This document shows positions 26,587-36,505 of a stretch of 64,000 nt of DNA, in pieces. Below the pieces are notes generated by a model, which was given only the letters and a program-made list of their open reading frames with translations, was not told the DNA's origin and ran no database searches. This stretch comes from an uncultured Prevotella sp. GTDB lineage: Bacteria > Bacteroidota > Bacteroidia > Bacteroidales > Bacteroidaceae. Positions within the stretch are counted from its first letter, which is position 1. Each line of letters begins with the position of its first letter. The stretch is taken from positions 1-64,000 of the forward strand of contig CAMCLD010000005.1 in assembly GCA_945875635.1 (NCBI GenBank). Reading direction: 5' to 3'. The position numbers and the translations under genes were made by a program.

Positions 26587-29500
26587 TCAGAACCTTACCT
26601 TAAGTCCAAGGGTATATATTCTCTGTGAAGGATAACGTCCGTTGTCCAGTCCCTGAAGGAGCACGCTCTGACCAATGGAGCCAAGCTCTGGGTCATAACC
26701 GTCATAACCGGTTATGGTGAAGACATTCTGGATGTTTCCATATACCTGAACCCAGTCGAGACCAACAGGTGAGAGCCACTTCTTAGGTAGGTTGTATGCC
26801 AATGAGAGGGTTTTGAGTCTGAGATATGAGCCATCCTCAACGAAGCGGGAACTGATACGGTTGTTGTCGTTACGGCTTGAACCAGCTGCACTGATGCGTT
26901 GTATCTTAGCTTCTTCTGGATTGGCAACATAGACATTGGTTATGTCAAGTGCAGAGCCTTCTGGATCCTTAAGTTGAACATCAGCATAATAGTTTGCTTC
27001 ACTCATCAGGTTACCCCAAACCAATGGGTCTGTATGTTTCTGACGGAGCACATTATATACATCATTGCCTACACTTCCGTTGAAGAAGAATGACAGTTCG
27101 AAATTCTTCCAAGTTATAACATTATTGATGCCGAAGGTGAAGTCCGGATTAGGGTCACCAATAACCTTACGGTCGCTCTCGGTTATCATTCCGTCACCAT
27201 TGACATCCTCGAAGATATAGTCTCCAACCCAAACGCTGTTAGTAGCAATGTCATAAGTCTTCCATGTCTTGGTGGACGAGTCGTACTCAGCAGGACGTGC
27301 AACAGGAATCTTCTGTCCATTGGCATCAATCATGAACTCACCAAGAGAATTCTTCTTGTAGAAATCATCCTCACATGTGAACATGCCTATGACATTATAT
27401 CCATAGAACTGTCCAACTGGAGAACCTACCTGAGATATAGTATATGTGTCATTGCCTATTGTTCCGAAGAGTGCAGCGCTCTCACTGTTGAGCTTTGTAA
27501 TCTTGTTGCGGTTGAGAGAGAAGGTGATACCTGTACGCCACTGCAAGTCTTTGTTAGATATGTTGACAGTGTTGAGAGTGAACTCGACTCCCTTGTTCTC
27601 AATTGCACCAGTGTTCACCCATGGTGCAGAGATTCCCATATAGTCATTGTTGACAATGTAGGAAGGAAGAGAAGCCTGCATAAGCAGATTGTCAGTCTTC
27701 TTCAGATAAGCGTCAACTATAAACTCTATTCTGTTGTCGAGGAAAGAAAGGTCAAGACCTACGTTATATGCCTTCGTTTCCTCCCATTTAAGGTTAGGAT
27801 TGGAGAAATTGCCGTTGTAGAAACCTGTACCCCATGCTGTGGAGATACTTGCCATTGTGGTTCCGTATGCATAGCTGCTTGCATTCTGGTTACCGACGAT
27901 ACCCCAGCCTAAACGCAGTTTGGCATTGTTAATCCATTTAACCTTTTCCATGAATTTCTCCTGGGTGATACGCCATGCCAACGCTGCTGATGGGAAATAA
28001 CCCCAGCGATTGTCTGGTCCGAAGTTTGAGGAACCATCGGCACGCATCGTGAAGGTAAGAAGATAGCGATCCAGAAGATTATAGTTTAGTCGCCCATACC
28101 ATGACTCGATAGCCCAGTCTGAACCCTGTTCGTTATTTGTTGCTGTCGAAGCGTCTCCTACAGCAAGACTATGTATAGCGTCAGAGATATATCCCTTACG
28201 ACCTGCTGACATGTTCCACCAACTGCTCTCCTGGCTCTCATGTCCTGCCATAACCTGGAACTTATGTCCCTTCCATGGCTGGAAATCGTATGTTGCATAT
28301 TGCTTGAATGATGTATAGACACTATTGCTGGAGGTACGGGTTAGCTGTGACTCGTTCTTCACTGTTCCATACTCATATTCTGGACTGAAATAGTTTGACT
28401 TACCCCATGAACGGCTACCACCATATTCAACTCTTACGGTAAGTCCCTTAATAGGAGTGATGTTGGCATAGAAGTTATAGTCCAACTGCTGGTTACGTCT
28501 GTTGTTCTCTTTCATCTGAGCCTCAAACAACGGGTTTGAGTAATAAGTGGCAAACTCGTTAGTCTGGGCAAAGCCATAACTTCCATCCGGATTCTTTGGT
28601 GCCACATCAGGGAACTGGCTCAATGCAGTGCTGATAACATTGGCATCATCGAATGTTATTATCTGTTTGGTGTTGGCAAAATAGCCATTCATTCCAACCT
28701 TGAGCCACTTATTAACCTCAGTGTCGAAGTTGGCGCGGAAGGAAGCACGATCGAAGCCAGAACCAACACCAATACCATCCTGACTAAGATAGCCACCTGA
28801 AAGAGAATAGTGCATTGCTTGGTTTCCACCACTGATATTCAGCTGGTGGTTGTGCATGAATGCCGTGCGGAACAGTTCATCCTGCCAGTCAGTTCCATCG
28901 GTAAGGAGGTTCATGTCCTTATAGTCTTCACGCTCACCCCATCCGAAGATACTTGCACGGACATTGTAGAATCTTGCATATTCAGGCAGGTTCATGACAT
29001 CAAGGGTTTTTGGTAGCTGCTGCCATCCAACATATCCTTCATAAGTCACCTTTGGCTTGCCTTCTTCTCCGCGTTTCGTAGTGATGAGAACAACACCATT
29101 CGACGCTCTCGAACCATAGATAGCTGTTGCGGATGCATCCTTAAGTACCTCAATAGATGTAATGTCCGACGGGTTGAGAGTACTCATGACACTTGTATTG
29201 TCTGAAGTCTGTCCCGACATGGCGATACCGTCAACAACATAAAGAGGCTCATTGCCGTTAAGGGAGTTGACACCACGTATCTGAACCGATATACCACCAC
29301 CAGGAGCACCTGAGTTCTGCATAACCTGCACACCGGCAATACGTCCCTGCATGGCCTGCTCAAGTGAGGTGTTCACACCTTGCTTAATCTGCTCCTCATT
29401 GATGGAAGCAACAGAACCAGTAAGGTCAGAGCGTTTCATAACACCATAACCTACGACCACAACCTCGCTGAGTGAATGGGCATCCTCTGACAATGCAATG

Positions 29501-29808
29501 TCAAGTTTCTTGGAACCATTCACCTTCACGTTCTTTGTCGTGTAACCAATATAGGACACTTCAAGCATCTGCCCATTTTTGGCAGCAACTGTGAAATTAC
29601 CATCCAAATCGGTCACAGCTCCAGACTTGGAGCCTTTAAGCTTAATGGTTGCACCAATGATTGGCTCACCAGTGTTGGCATCGGTCACAGTACCGGAAAC
29701 GTTCATTTCCTGTGCGAAAGCCGCAATAGGGAGCATCATCATCAGTAGCAGCACAAGACGCAGGCAATGCCTTAGCGTTTGCGCAGAGATAATGTTCTTG
29801 ATGATCAT
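26587..29808 (-). CDS. SusC/RagA family TonB-linked outer membrane protein
   Basis: 1073 aa; VSGTVTDANTGEPIIGATIKLKGSKSGAVTDLDGNFTV; SEVVVVGYG; plug-domain ASATAIYGSRASNGVVLITTKRG. Confidence 0.97.
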   Translation of the reverse strand: MIIKNIISAQTLRHCLRLVLLLMMMLPIAAFAQEMNVSGTVTDANTGEPIIGATIKLKGSKSGAVTDLDGNFTVAAKNGQMLEVSYIGYTTKNVKVNGSKKLDIALSEDAHSLSEVVVVGYGVMKRSDLTGSVASINEEQIKQGVNTSLEQAMQGRIAGVQVMQNSGAPGGGISVQIRGVNSLNGNEPLYVVDGIAMSGQTSDNTSVMSTLNPSDITSIEVLKDASATAIYGSRASNGVVLITTKRGEEGKPKVTYEGYVGWQQLPKTLDVMNLPEYARFYNVRASIFGWGEREDYKDMNLLTDGTDWQDELFRTAFMHNHQLNISGGNQAMHYSLSGGYLSQDGIGVGSGFDRASFRANFDTEVNKWLKVGMNGYFANTKQIITFDDANVISTALSQFPDVAPKNPDGSYGFAQTNEFATYYSNPLFEAQMKENNRRNQQLDYNFYANITPIKGLTVRVEYGGSRSWGKSNYFSPEYEYGTVKNESQLTRTSSNSVYTSFKQYATYDFQPWKGHKFQVMAGHESQESSWWNMSAGRKGYISDAIHSLAVGDASTATNNEQGSDWAIESWYGRLNYNLLDRYLLTFTMRADGSSNFGPDNRWGYFPSAALAWRITQEKFMEKVKWINNAKLRLGWGIVGNQNASSYAYGTTMASISTAWGTGFYNGNFSNPNLKWEETKAYNVGLDLSFLDNRIEFIVDAYLKKTDNLLMQASLPSYIVNNDYMGISAPWVNTGAIENKGVEFTLNTVNISNKDLQWRTGITFSLNRNKITKLNSESAALFGTIGNDTYTISQVGSPVGQFYGYNVIGMFTCEDDFYKKNSLGEFMIDANGQKIPVARPAEYDSSTKTWKTYDIATNSVWVGDYIFEDVNGDGMITESDRKVIGDPNPDFTFGINNVITWKNFELSFFFNGSVGNDVYNVLRQKHTDPLVWGNLMSEANYYADVQLKDPEGSALDITNVYVANPEEAKIQRISAAGSSRNDNNRISSRFVEDGSYLRLKTLSLAYNLPKKWLSPVGLDWVQVYGNIQNVFTITGYDGYDPELGSIGQSVLLQGLDNGRYPSQRIYTLGLKVRF

Positions 29809-30001
29809 AAATCTTGTTTGTTAATTATTAGTTTTTATATATGTTTCAGTTAGGTTTCTTTCGTATATATCATGAATGTGGAATCCATTCCTTTTCCTGC
29901 AACAATTAGGTTTTAATAGTGACACATCCGTGTCTCCCTCCTCTTCATTTACGCTTCTACTGTGCCTGTGTTTTTACAAGAAGAAAGATAATAATAAGAA
30001 A

Positions 30002-30038
30002 AATTCAGGGGGAGAAACATCATTACGCCCCCTGAATT
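30002..30038 (-). terminator. Intrinsic terminator after the 325-aa secreted protein, before susC
   Basis: AATTCAGGGGG/CCCCCTGAATT perfect 11-bp arms; minus-strand T tract. Confidence 0.85.
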
Positions 30039-30063
30039 GTATTGTAGGTTCTGTCAACAACCA

Positions 30064-31041
30064 TTATTTGTTGAAGAACTTATTGCCATTCTGAATTACG
30101 ATGCCTTTGTATGACTTGTCAACCATCTGACCTGCAAGGTTGTACATGGCACCATTGTTGAGGGGCTTGTTTGATGTCTCAATGGTATTGATTGCATCAG
30201 GGTCAGAACTCTGATTCGTAAGAGTAACCTTATTCAATATCACGCCATATCCCTGTACACGCAAACCTTTAGCTTTAAGTTTAGCCAAGTCCTCTGCATT
30301 TAGGGTAATGCTATAAGTTGTTGCCTCTGCTGGCAACTCTTTACAAGAGTATTCATTAATATCATTGGCATTACTTGTCAAAACTGTCTGATCACCTTCT
30401 ATAATAGTCTTCAGCTGCCAGTACTCAGCATTGGCAACATCCTCAGTAAAATAGAAATCCAACTTTGGAGACTTGTCCTCTTTTGCTTTGGCAAATTTCA
30501 TTGCAGAAAGTAACAAAGTTTTATTCCAGTCCCACTTAGTTCCAAGATCATTCTCGCCTTCCCATAAAACGATTGGAGTGCCGTCAACTGTCTCTACAGC
30601 TTCCGTTAGATAAACACGGCTTACCTTCACAACATCACCAACAGCCTTTCCCTGAACAGCCAATTGTTTAACTGACTTTACCGATTCCAAAGTAGGATCA
30701 AAGTCAACTTCAACTTTAGTAGTAGTTGTTGTATTAGTAAAAGACTGCTCTGCTATTGCATTACCTTTGGCATCATTGAAATAGACCTTGCCCCAATCAT
30801 TATTGTAGCTTTCCAGCACTACAGTAAGTTTGTTATAAGCAGACCAATCTTGAGGAGTATCCCAACCTGTTGATATGGCTCCATACCCACCTGTTATCTC
30901 ACCTGTCAGAATTCCATCCGCATAAGATGTTGTTGAACTCCAACCCCATCCCCATCCGTCAAGAGGAATATCAACTTCTGTCTGGGCATTAACACCAAAT
31001 GCCATAAGCATTGCTGCTACAAGAGTAAAGATTTTTTTCAT
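30064..31041 (-). CDS. Secreted Trp-rich protein with CBM-like segments and Prevotella-type C-terminal tail
   Basis: Signal peptide; DGWGWGWSSTTSYADGILTGEITGGYGAISTGW; tail AMYNLAGQMVDKSYKGIVIQNGNKFFNK. Confidence 0.6.
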   Translation of the reverse strand: MKKIFTLVAAMLMAFGVNAQTEVDIPLDGWGWGWSSTTSYADGILTGEITGGYGAISTGWDTPQDWSAYNKLTVVLESYNNDWGKVYFNDAKGNAIAEQSFTNTTTTTKVEVDFDPTLESVKSVKQLAVQGKAVGDVVKVSRVYLTEAVETVDGTPIVLWEGENDLGTKWDWNKTLLLSAMKFAKAKEDKSPKLDFYFTEDVANAEYWQLKTIIEGDQTVLTSNANDINEYSCKELPAEATTYSITLNAEDLAKLKAKGLRVQGYGVILNKVTLTNQSSDPDAINTIETSNKPLNNGAMYNLAGQMVDKSYKGIVIQNGNKFFNK

Positions 31042-31135
31042 AATTAATTTGGTTTAAATAGTTATTAATAATGTTTATTGAGTTTAAATCACTCTAAGCA
31101 TACAAAGTCAAAACAACACCACTTTTCTTTCGTTT

Positions 31136-31144
31136 GCAAAGTTA
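31136..31144 (-). promoter_or_regulatory. -7 box for the 325-aa protein gene
   Basis: Minus strand TAACTTTGC about 95 bp upstream of the start. Confidence 0.5.
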
Positions 31145-31191
31145 TTGCAAAAATGTGAGAAACATTGATACTATTTTGACCTATATCAATA

Positions 31192-32484
31192 TTATTTTAC
31201 TCTATTGCTTGCCTGTCTCATCCTTTCCACCTGTCCAGCTATTATTGCAAGGGTAGAGATGTCTGTGGAGAAAACACTGTTCAATCCCTGCGCCTCCTGT
31301 GCAGGATCACCTGTATAGTCATCGCCAACTTGCCACTGCTCATGCTTTGGTTTGGCAAAGCCTCCCCATCCCCAGAAATTACATCCAGCGAACAGTCCGC
31401 CGCGCTCTGCATTGTCGGCAACTAATGAGAACACATATTTATAATAGCCGTCACGTCCTTGCGTTGTCGATTCAGTAGAGAAAGAAAATCCATCTCTCGG
31501 ATATCCGAATTCCTCCATCACAAGAGGTTTGTCAAGACGTTGGCATATAGCTAAATGCTTGTCTATATACTCACGTGTGTTGTCACATGCCTTTGGCAGG
31601 TCTTCAATGAGGTGGTCGGGGCGAGCCCAGCTCCAGTTGTATGGCCAAAGATGAATATTGCAATAGCTTATGTTCCTGTCCTTGCATATCGCCTCATAGA
31701 ATCCATAATCACCCTCGCATCCCCATGCGCCTTCACTGCCAATGCTTATAAGGTGGTTCTTGTCGATAGCCCTAATGAGTGCTGAGGCTTCAGAAAGCCA
31801 TTTCTTGAATGCGGGAAGTGCTTCTTTTGAGAATGCTCTTGGCTCATTACCTATCTGCCATGACATAATAGCCGGATCGTCAACATATCTTCTGCCTGTA
31901 TATCTGTTTGTCCTACTTAGAATAAACCTCACATAGTCATAAAATAGTTTATGAGCTTTCTCGCATGTGGCATATTTTGATACGAAGTCCATGTATGCGG
32001 TATATCCAGCCTCATTTGGTCTTGGAGCTTTCCCCATTCCCGCATGTTCCAGATAGAAGCCATATCCTCCACTCCATTCCCACGAGTTGTTTAGATAGAG
32101 TACTGCAAGCATGTTTCTTTTGCCCATCTCCATCAACAGGAAATCAAGACCGGCAAGAATGGTGTCGTTGTAAACGCCAGGAGCAACCTGAAGAGTAGGC
32201 TCAACCTTTGTAGTCACACCTCTTTCCCCGTCACTTCCAACAAGTATCCTAAGATTGTCTATTCCTGCTTTCTTGAGGGCATCAAGCTCAGCGCAAAGTC
32301 GCTTTCTGTCTCCACCCTGTCCCTCAGAGCCAAGTATGGCACCATACCAGAAATTGGTACCTACATAATAATATGGTGTGTTGTTTCTCCAGAACTTGCC
32401 GTCTTTCACTTTGACAAATGAAGACTGCGAGAATAAGGCTGTTGCCATCATCAGGATTACTGTGGTTAATAGAATACGTCTCAT
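31192..32484 (-). CDS. GH5 (GH5_7-like) beta-mannanase, secreted
   Basis: FVKVKDGKFWRNNTPYYYVGTNFWYGAILGS, MSWQIGNEPRA, KPLVMEEFGYPRDG; signal peptide. Confidence 0.88.
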   Translation of the reverse strand: MRRILLTTVILMMATALFSQSSFVKVKDGKFWRNNTPYYYVGTNFWYGAILGSEGQGGDRKRLCAELDALKKAGIDNLRILVGSDGERGVTTKVEPTLQVAPGVYNDTILAGLDFLLMEMGKRNMLAVLYLNNSWEWSGGYGFYLEHAGMGKAPRPNEAGYTAYMDFVSKYATCEKAHKLFYDYVRFILSRTNRYTGRRYVDDPAIMSWQIGNEPRAFSKEALPAFKKWLSEASALIRAIDKNHLISIGSEGAWGCEGDYGFYEAICKDRNISYCNIHLWPYNWSWARPDHLIEDLPKACDNTREYIDKHLAICQRLDKPLVMEEFGYPRDGFSFSTESTTQGRDGYYKYVFSLVADNAERGGLFAGCNFWGWGGFAKPKHEQWQVGDDYTGDPAQEAQGLNSVFSTDISTLAIIAGQVERMRQASNRVK

Positions 32485-32526
32485 TATATATATTGTAATT
32501 TATGGTATTGGTAATAGTTTATGGGT

Positions 32527-32535
32527 GCAAAAATA
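32527..32535 (-). promoter_or_regulatory. -7 box for the GH5 mannanase gene
   Basis: Minus strand TATTTTTGC. Confidence 0.5.
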
Positions 32536-32538
32536 ACA

Positions 32539-32576
32539 AAAAAATATCACATTCGAGTTTGAATGTGATATTTTTT
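32539..32576. terminator. Bidirectional-type terminator
   Basis: AAAAAATATCACATTC/GAATGTGATATTTTTT perfect 16-bp arms. Confidence 0.85.
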
Positions 32577-32632
32577 ATTCAACAAGCTAAAAAATGTGTC
32601 GCCTATGTCTGGGAAAGCCACAAACCACATCG

Positions 32633-34111
32633 CTAACGTTTGTTCCTTTCATTCCACAGCTGGGTCATATCCTCAAGGGTCTTACCTTTTGTCTCTGGTA
32701 CAAGACGCCATACAAAGAGTGCTGCGCCGACACAAATCAAGCCGTAGAGTCCATACGTGAACCAGTGTCCGAAATCATCGCCTGGCTGTAGATGCATGTT
32801 GAACATAGGCACGAAAGTAGAGCTTACTATGAAATTGAATATCCACTGGAATGCCACGGCTATTGCCACAGCTGCTCCACGGATGGTGTTAGGGAATATC
32901 TCAGCTATGAGAACCCAGCAGATAGGTCCCCATGAGAACATGAAGGACGCACTATATACCATTATACTGAGCATGGTCACAAGACTCAGACTCTCATTGC
33001 CAAATGTGACGGCAACGCCGAATGCTCCAATAGCCATTCCTATGGAACCAACGATAAGCAAAGGCTTCCTGCCAAGTTTCTCAACTGTAAATACAGCCAC
33101 AAGGGTGAACAATATGTTCACGACACCCATTACAACCGTATTTACCATTGGGTCTGTCATTCCCATATCACCAAAGATGCGGGGAGCATAGTAAAGCACG
33201 GCGTTAATGCCGACTGCCTGCTGGAAGACACTGAGCATGATACCTATGAAGATACACATGAAACCGTATGTCATCAGGCGTTCTGTCTTGACGGTGATAG
33301 TATTCTTTATATCATGGAGTATGCTGTCGGCATTGGCAAAGCCATTGATACGACCAAGTATCTCTCTTGCCTTATCGTCATGTCCAGACATAACAAGATA
33401 GCGTGGTGTCTCGGGAACGAAACAAATCAAGATGGCGAACAATCCAGCCGGTACCATCTCGCTGCCAAACATGTATCTCCATCCAGTAGCGATAGTCCAA
33501 GGGTCACTGCCTGCCGCAACTTTGCTAAAACCTTGTCCTATTTGCTCTATCACAGGGTTGGTATGTTCTCCCAGAATGATAAAATTGACAAAATACACCA
33601 CAAGCTGACCAAAGATGATGGCGAACTGGTTCCATGACACGAGCATACCACGGATATTTGACGGTGCTACTTCGCCAATATACATTGGGCAGATAGCAGA
33701 GGCGAGACCAACTCCCACGCCACCTATAACACGATAGATGTTGAATACCACAAGCAGGTCAAACGATGGTTTTCCATGCTCGAAGAACAGAAACTCGGGA
33801 TTCATGCTGCCATAAGCAGAAATGAAGAAGAGGATACCTGCGATGATAAGCGACTTCTTTCTTCCCAGATTTGTGGCAAGCATACCGGACAAAGCACTAC
33901 CAATAATACAGCCTATAAGGGCAGAACTGGAGGAAAAGCCATGGAAATAGTCTGTGTACTGAAAATCGGAGGCTCCAAGAAAGAAAGCCTGTAGTCCTTT
34001 CTCTGCTCCTGAGATAACGGCTGTGTCGTAGCCAAATAACAGGCCACCGAGCACAGCGACCATCACAATTGAAATAAGGTAGGCTTTGCTACCTGTCTGT
34101 TGGTTGTCCAT
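32633..34111 (-). CDS. MFS sugar porter (XylE/GLUT-like)
   Basis: GGLLFGYDTAVISGAEKGLQ, NLGRKKSLIIAG, PETPRYLVMSG, VPETKGKTLEDM. Confidence 0.93.
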   Translation of the reverse strand: MDNQQTGSKAYLISIVMVAVLGGLLFGYDTAVISGAEKGLQAFFLGASDFQYTDYFHGFSSSSALIGCIIGSALSGMLATNLGRKKSLIIAGILFFISAYGSMNPEFLFFEHGKPSFDLLVVFNIYRVIGGVGVGLASAICPMYIGEVAPSNIRGMLVSWNQFAIIFGQLVVYFVNFIILGEHTNPVIEQIGQGFSKVAAGSDPWTIATGWRYMFGSEMVPAGLFAILICFVPETPRYLVMSGHDDKAREILGRINGFANADSILHDIKNTITVKTERLMTYGFMCIFIGIMLSVFQQAVGINAVLYYAPRIFGDMGMTDPMVNTVVMGVVNILFTLVAVFTVEKLGRKPLLIVGSIGMAIGAFGVAVTFGNESLSLVTMLSIMVYSASFMFSWGPICWVLIAEIFPNTIRGAAVAIAVAFQWIFNFIVSSTFVPMFNMHLQPGDDFGHWFTYGLYGLICVGAALFVWRLVPETKGKTLEDMTQLWNERNKR

Positions 34112-34285
34112 AAGATTTGAATGTTTTTTGTTTTAGTTTGTTTTATCTTGTCATTTGTGTCAAAAGGAATCAGCATGTTGCTTTTTCACCATGCAAAGGT
34201 ATTGAGATTATTTTAGTCATCCAAATCAAATCATTACAAAATTCAAATAATGTGACAAAAAAAAGCAGGAAAGGATATTTTTTCG

Positions 34286-34294
34286 TATCTTTGC
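34286..34294 (+). promoter_or_regulatory. -7 box for metF
   Basis: TATCTTTGC. Confidence 0.55.
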
Positions 34295-34349
34295 AAAATA
34301 TTTATGACATTGAGAGACATGTCATTCTATTAAACAAGCAACCATTAGC

Positions 34350-35306
34350 ATGAGCATAACCAACATATTCAACAAGGACAGCAATAAGAGACATTTCTCA
34401 TTCGAAGTCCTCCCACCTCTTAAAGGCAATGGGACGAAAGCCCTTTTCAACACCATTGACAAGTTGAAAGAGTTCAATCCTTCATACATCAACATTACTA
34501 CCCACCACAGCGAGTATGTGTATAAGGAAAGAGAAGATGGACTCCTTGAAAGGTCACGCATAAGAAGACGTCCTGGTACGATAGCCATAGCGGCTGCCAT
34601 ACAACAACGATACGGCATTCCTGTGGTTCCTCATATAATATGCAGCGGAGCCACCATTGAGGATATAGAATACGAACTGATAGACCTTCAGTTCCTCGGC
34701 ATCAGCAATGTTCTCTTGCTCAGAGGAGACAAGGCAAAGGAGGACAGTCGCTTCAAACCTACAAAGGGAGGACACGAGCATACTACAGACCTCATAAGAC
34801 AAGTTGTGAAGTTCAATGATGGTTTCTTTGCTGATGGCACACCCATCAAGAACCGCGAGGAGTCATTTGATTTTGGTGTTGCTTGCTATCCCGAGAAGCA
34901 TGAGGAGGCACCAAACATAGAACAGGACATCAAACACCTTGTTGAGAAACAGGAACTGGGAGCAGAATATGCTGTAACGCAGCTCTTCTTCGACAATCAT
35001 AAATTCTACGACTTCGTGGCTATGGCGAGAAAAGCCGGTGTAACGATACCAATCATTCCCGGAATAAAGCCATTTGCAAAAATGTCACAACTTACTATTG
35101 TTCCAAAGACTTTCCATTGTGACATTCCACAGGAACTTGCTTCACTCGCCCTAAGATGCAAGACAGACGACGAAGCGAAGCAATTGGGCATAGAATGGGC
35201 AACAAGACAGGTGAAAGACTTATACGAACATGGTTTCAATAATGTACATTTCTATACCGTCTCAGCTGTTGACAGCGTGCACGAGGTGATAAAAAGGCTA
35301 TTATGA
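34350..35306 (+). CDS. metF: 5,10-methylenetetrahydrofolate reductase
   Basis: FSFEVLPPLKGNG, ALRGD-like LLLRGDKAKED, GVACYPEKHEEAPN, TQLFFDN, PIIPGIKP. Confidence 0.94.
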   Translation: MSITNIFNKDSNKRHFSFEVLPPLKGNGTKALFNTIDKLKEFNPSYINITTHHSEYVYKEREDGLLERSRIRRRPGTIAIAAAIQQRYGIPVVPHIICSGATIEDIEYELIDLQFLGISNVLLLRGDKAKEDSRFKPTKGGHEHTTDLIRQVVKFNDGFFADGTPIKNREESFDFGVACYPEKHEEAPNIEQDIKHLVEKQELGAEYAVTQLFFDNHKFYDFVAMARKAGVTIPIIPGIKPFAKMSQLTIVPKTFHCDIPQELASLALRCKTDDEAKQLGIEWATRQVKDLYEHGFNNVHFYTVSAVDSVHEVIKRLL

Positions 35307-36442
35307 ACGGGGATGAAGTCATAGGACAGGATGGGGCAATGGCAAGACTCACACAGATGGCAGAAAACAACAAGCTGCCACATGCCTTGCTCTTCACGGG
35401 ACCTGAAGGCTGCGGAAAGATGGCTGTAGCCTTAGCTTTTGCATCTTATCTGCTATGCGATGGAAGCAAAAGAATCAATCCTAACCTTAATATAGCAAAC
35501 GCAAGAGCAATGGCAGAAAGGATGGAGCACCCAGACCTGCATTTCACATTCCCGACTATCAAACTGCCGTCAATGGGCAGCGCGCACCAACCTATAAGCC
35601 TTGATTTCATTAAAGAATGGAATAAGTTTCTTAAAAACGGTGCATATTTCACTTTCAACAAGTGGATGGCAGCAATAGGTGCCGAAAACCAACAGGGACT
35701 GATAACAGGAGCTGAAAGCGACGAGCTTGGCAAGACGCTGTCACTCAAGTCATGCCTGGGAGGCTACAAAGTCTCTGTCATCTGGCTTCCAGAAAGGATG
35801 AATGCCACGAGTGCCAACAAACTTCTTAAACTATTGGAGGAACCTCCATCACAGACCGTTTTCTTGATGGTTTGCGAGAAACCGGAACTACTGCTCGACA
35901 CTATCGTAAGCCGCACGCAAAGAATTGCACTAAAGGGCATTGACCGCGAGGAAATGGAGAGGGCATTGGTTGAAAGACGAGGACTAGAGCCTGTGGAGGC
36001 AGAAAGAATAGCAAGAATAGCCAACGGTAGCTGGACAAAGGCATTAGAAACGCTTGATACAGGCAATGAAAACAGAATGTTCCTCGACATGTTCTCAATG
36101 CTTATGCGACTGGCTTACATGCGCGACATCAAAGAACTGAAGAAGTGGAGCGACAGTGTCAGCATGTTTGGAAGGGAACAGCAGAGAAGACTGCTCACTT
36201 ATTTCAACAGAATGTTCAGAGAGAACTTCATGTACAATTTCAGGAAGCCAGAACTCACATACATGACCACAGAGGAGGAGAATTTCTCCAAAAAGTTCTC
36301 ACCATACATCAACGAGGGAAACATCATAGAATTGATGGAACTAACAGACAGGGCATATAGAGACATTGGACAGAATGCCAACGCAAAAATCGTTCTTTTT
36401 GACTATTGTCTTAAACTGATTGTGCTAATTCTGAGAAAGTAA
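35303..36442 (+). CDS. holB: DNA polymerase III delta' subunit-like (HolB)
   Basis: HALLFTGPEGCGKMAVALAFASYLLC, NKLLKLLEEPPSQTVFLMV; 4-bp overlap with metF. Confidence 0.85.
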   Translation: MNGDEVIGQDGAMARLTQMAENNKLPHALLFTGPEGCGKMAVALAFASYLLCDGSKRINPNLNIANARAMAERMEHPDLHFTFPTIKLPSMGSAHQPISLDFIKEWNKFLKNGAYFTFNKWMAAIGAENQQGLITGAESDELGKTLSLKSCLGGYKVSVIWLPERMNATSANKLLKLLEEPPSQTVFLMVCEKPELLLDTIVSRTQRIALKGIDREEMERALVERRGLEPVEAERIARIANGSWTKALETLDTGNENRMFLDMFSMLMRLAYMRDIKELKKWSDSVSMFGREQQRRLLTYFNRMFRENFMYNFRKPELTYMTTEEENFSKKFSPYINEGNIIELMELTDRAYRDIGQNANAKIVLFDYCLKLIVLILRK

Positions 36443-36505
36443 CAGATAGGACTACACATACTTATATCTATATAAAGGAATATCTATATAAAGGAACTAT
36501 ATATA

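Noticed and set aside
34117-34353. 78-aa ORF upstream of metF
   Set aside because: Runs through the metF promoter box and into the metF start; no domain.
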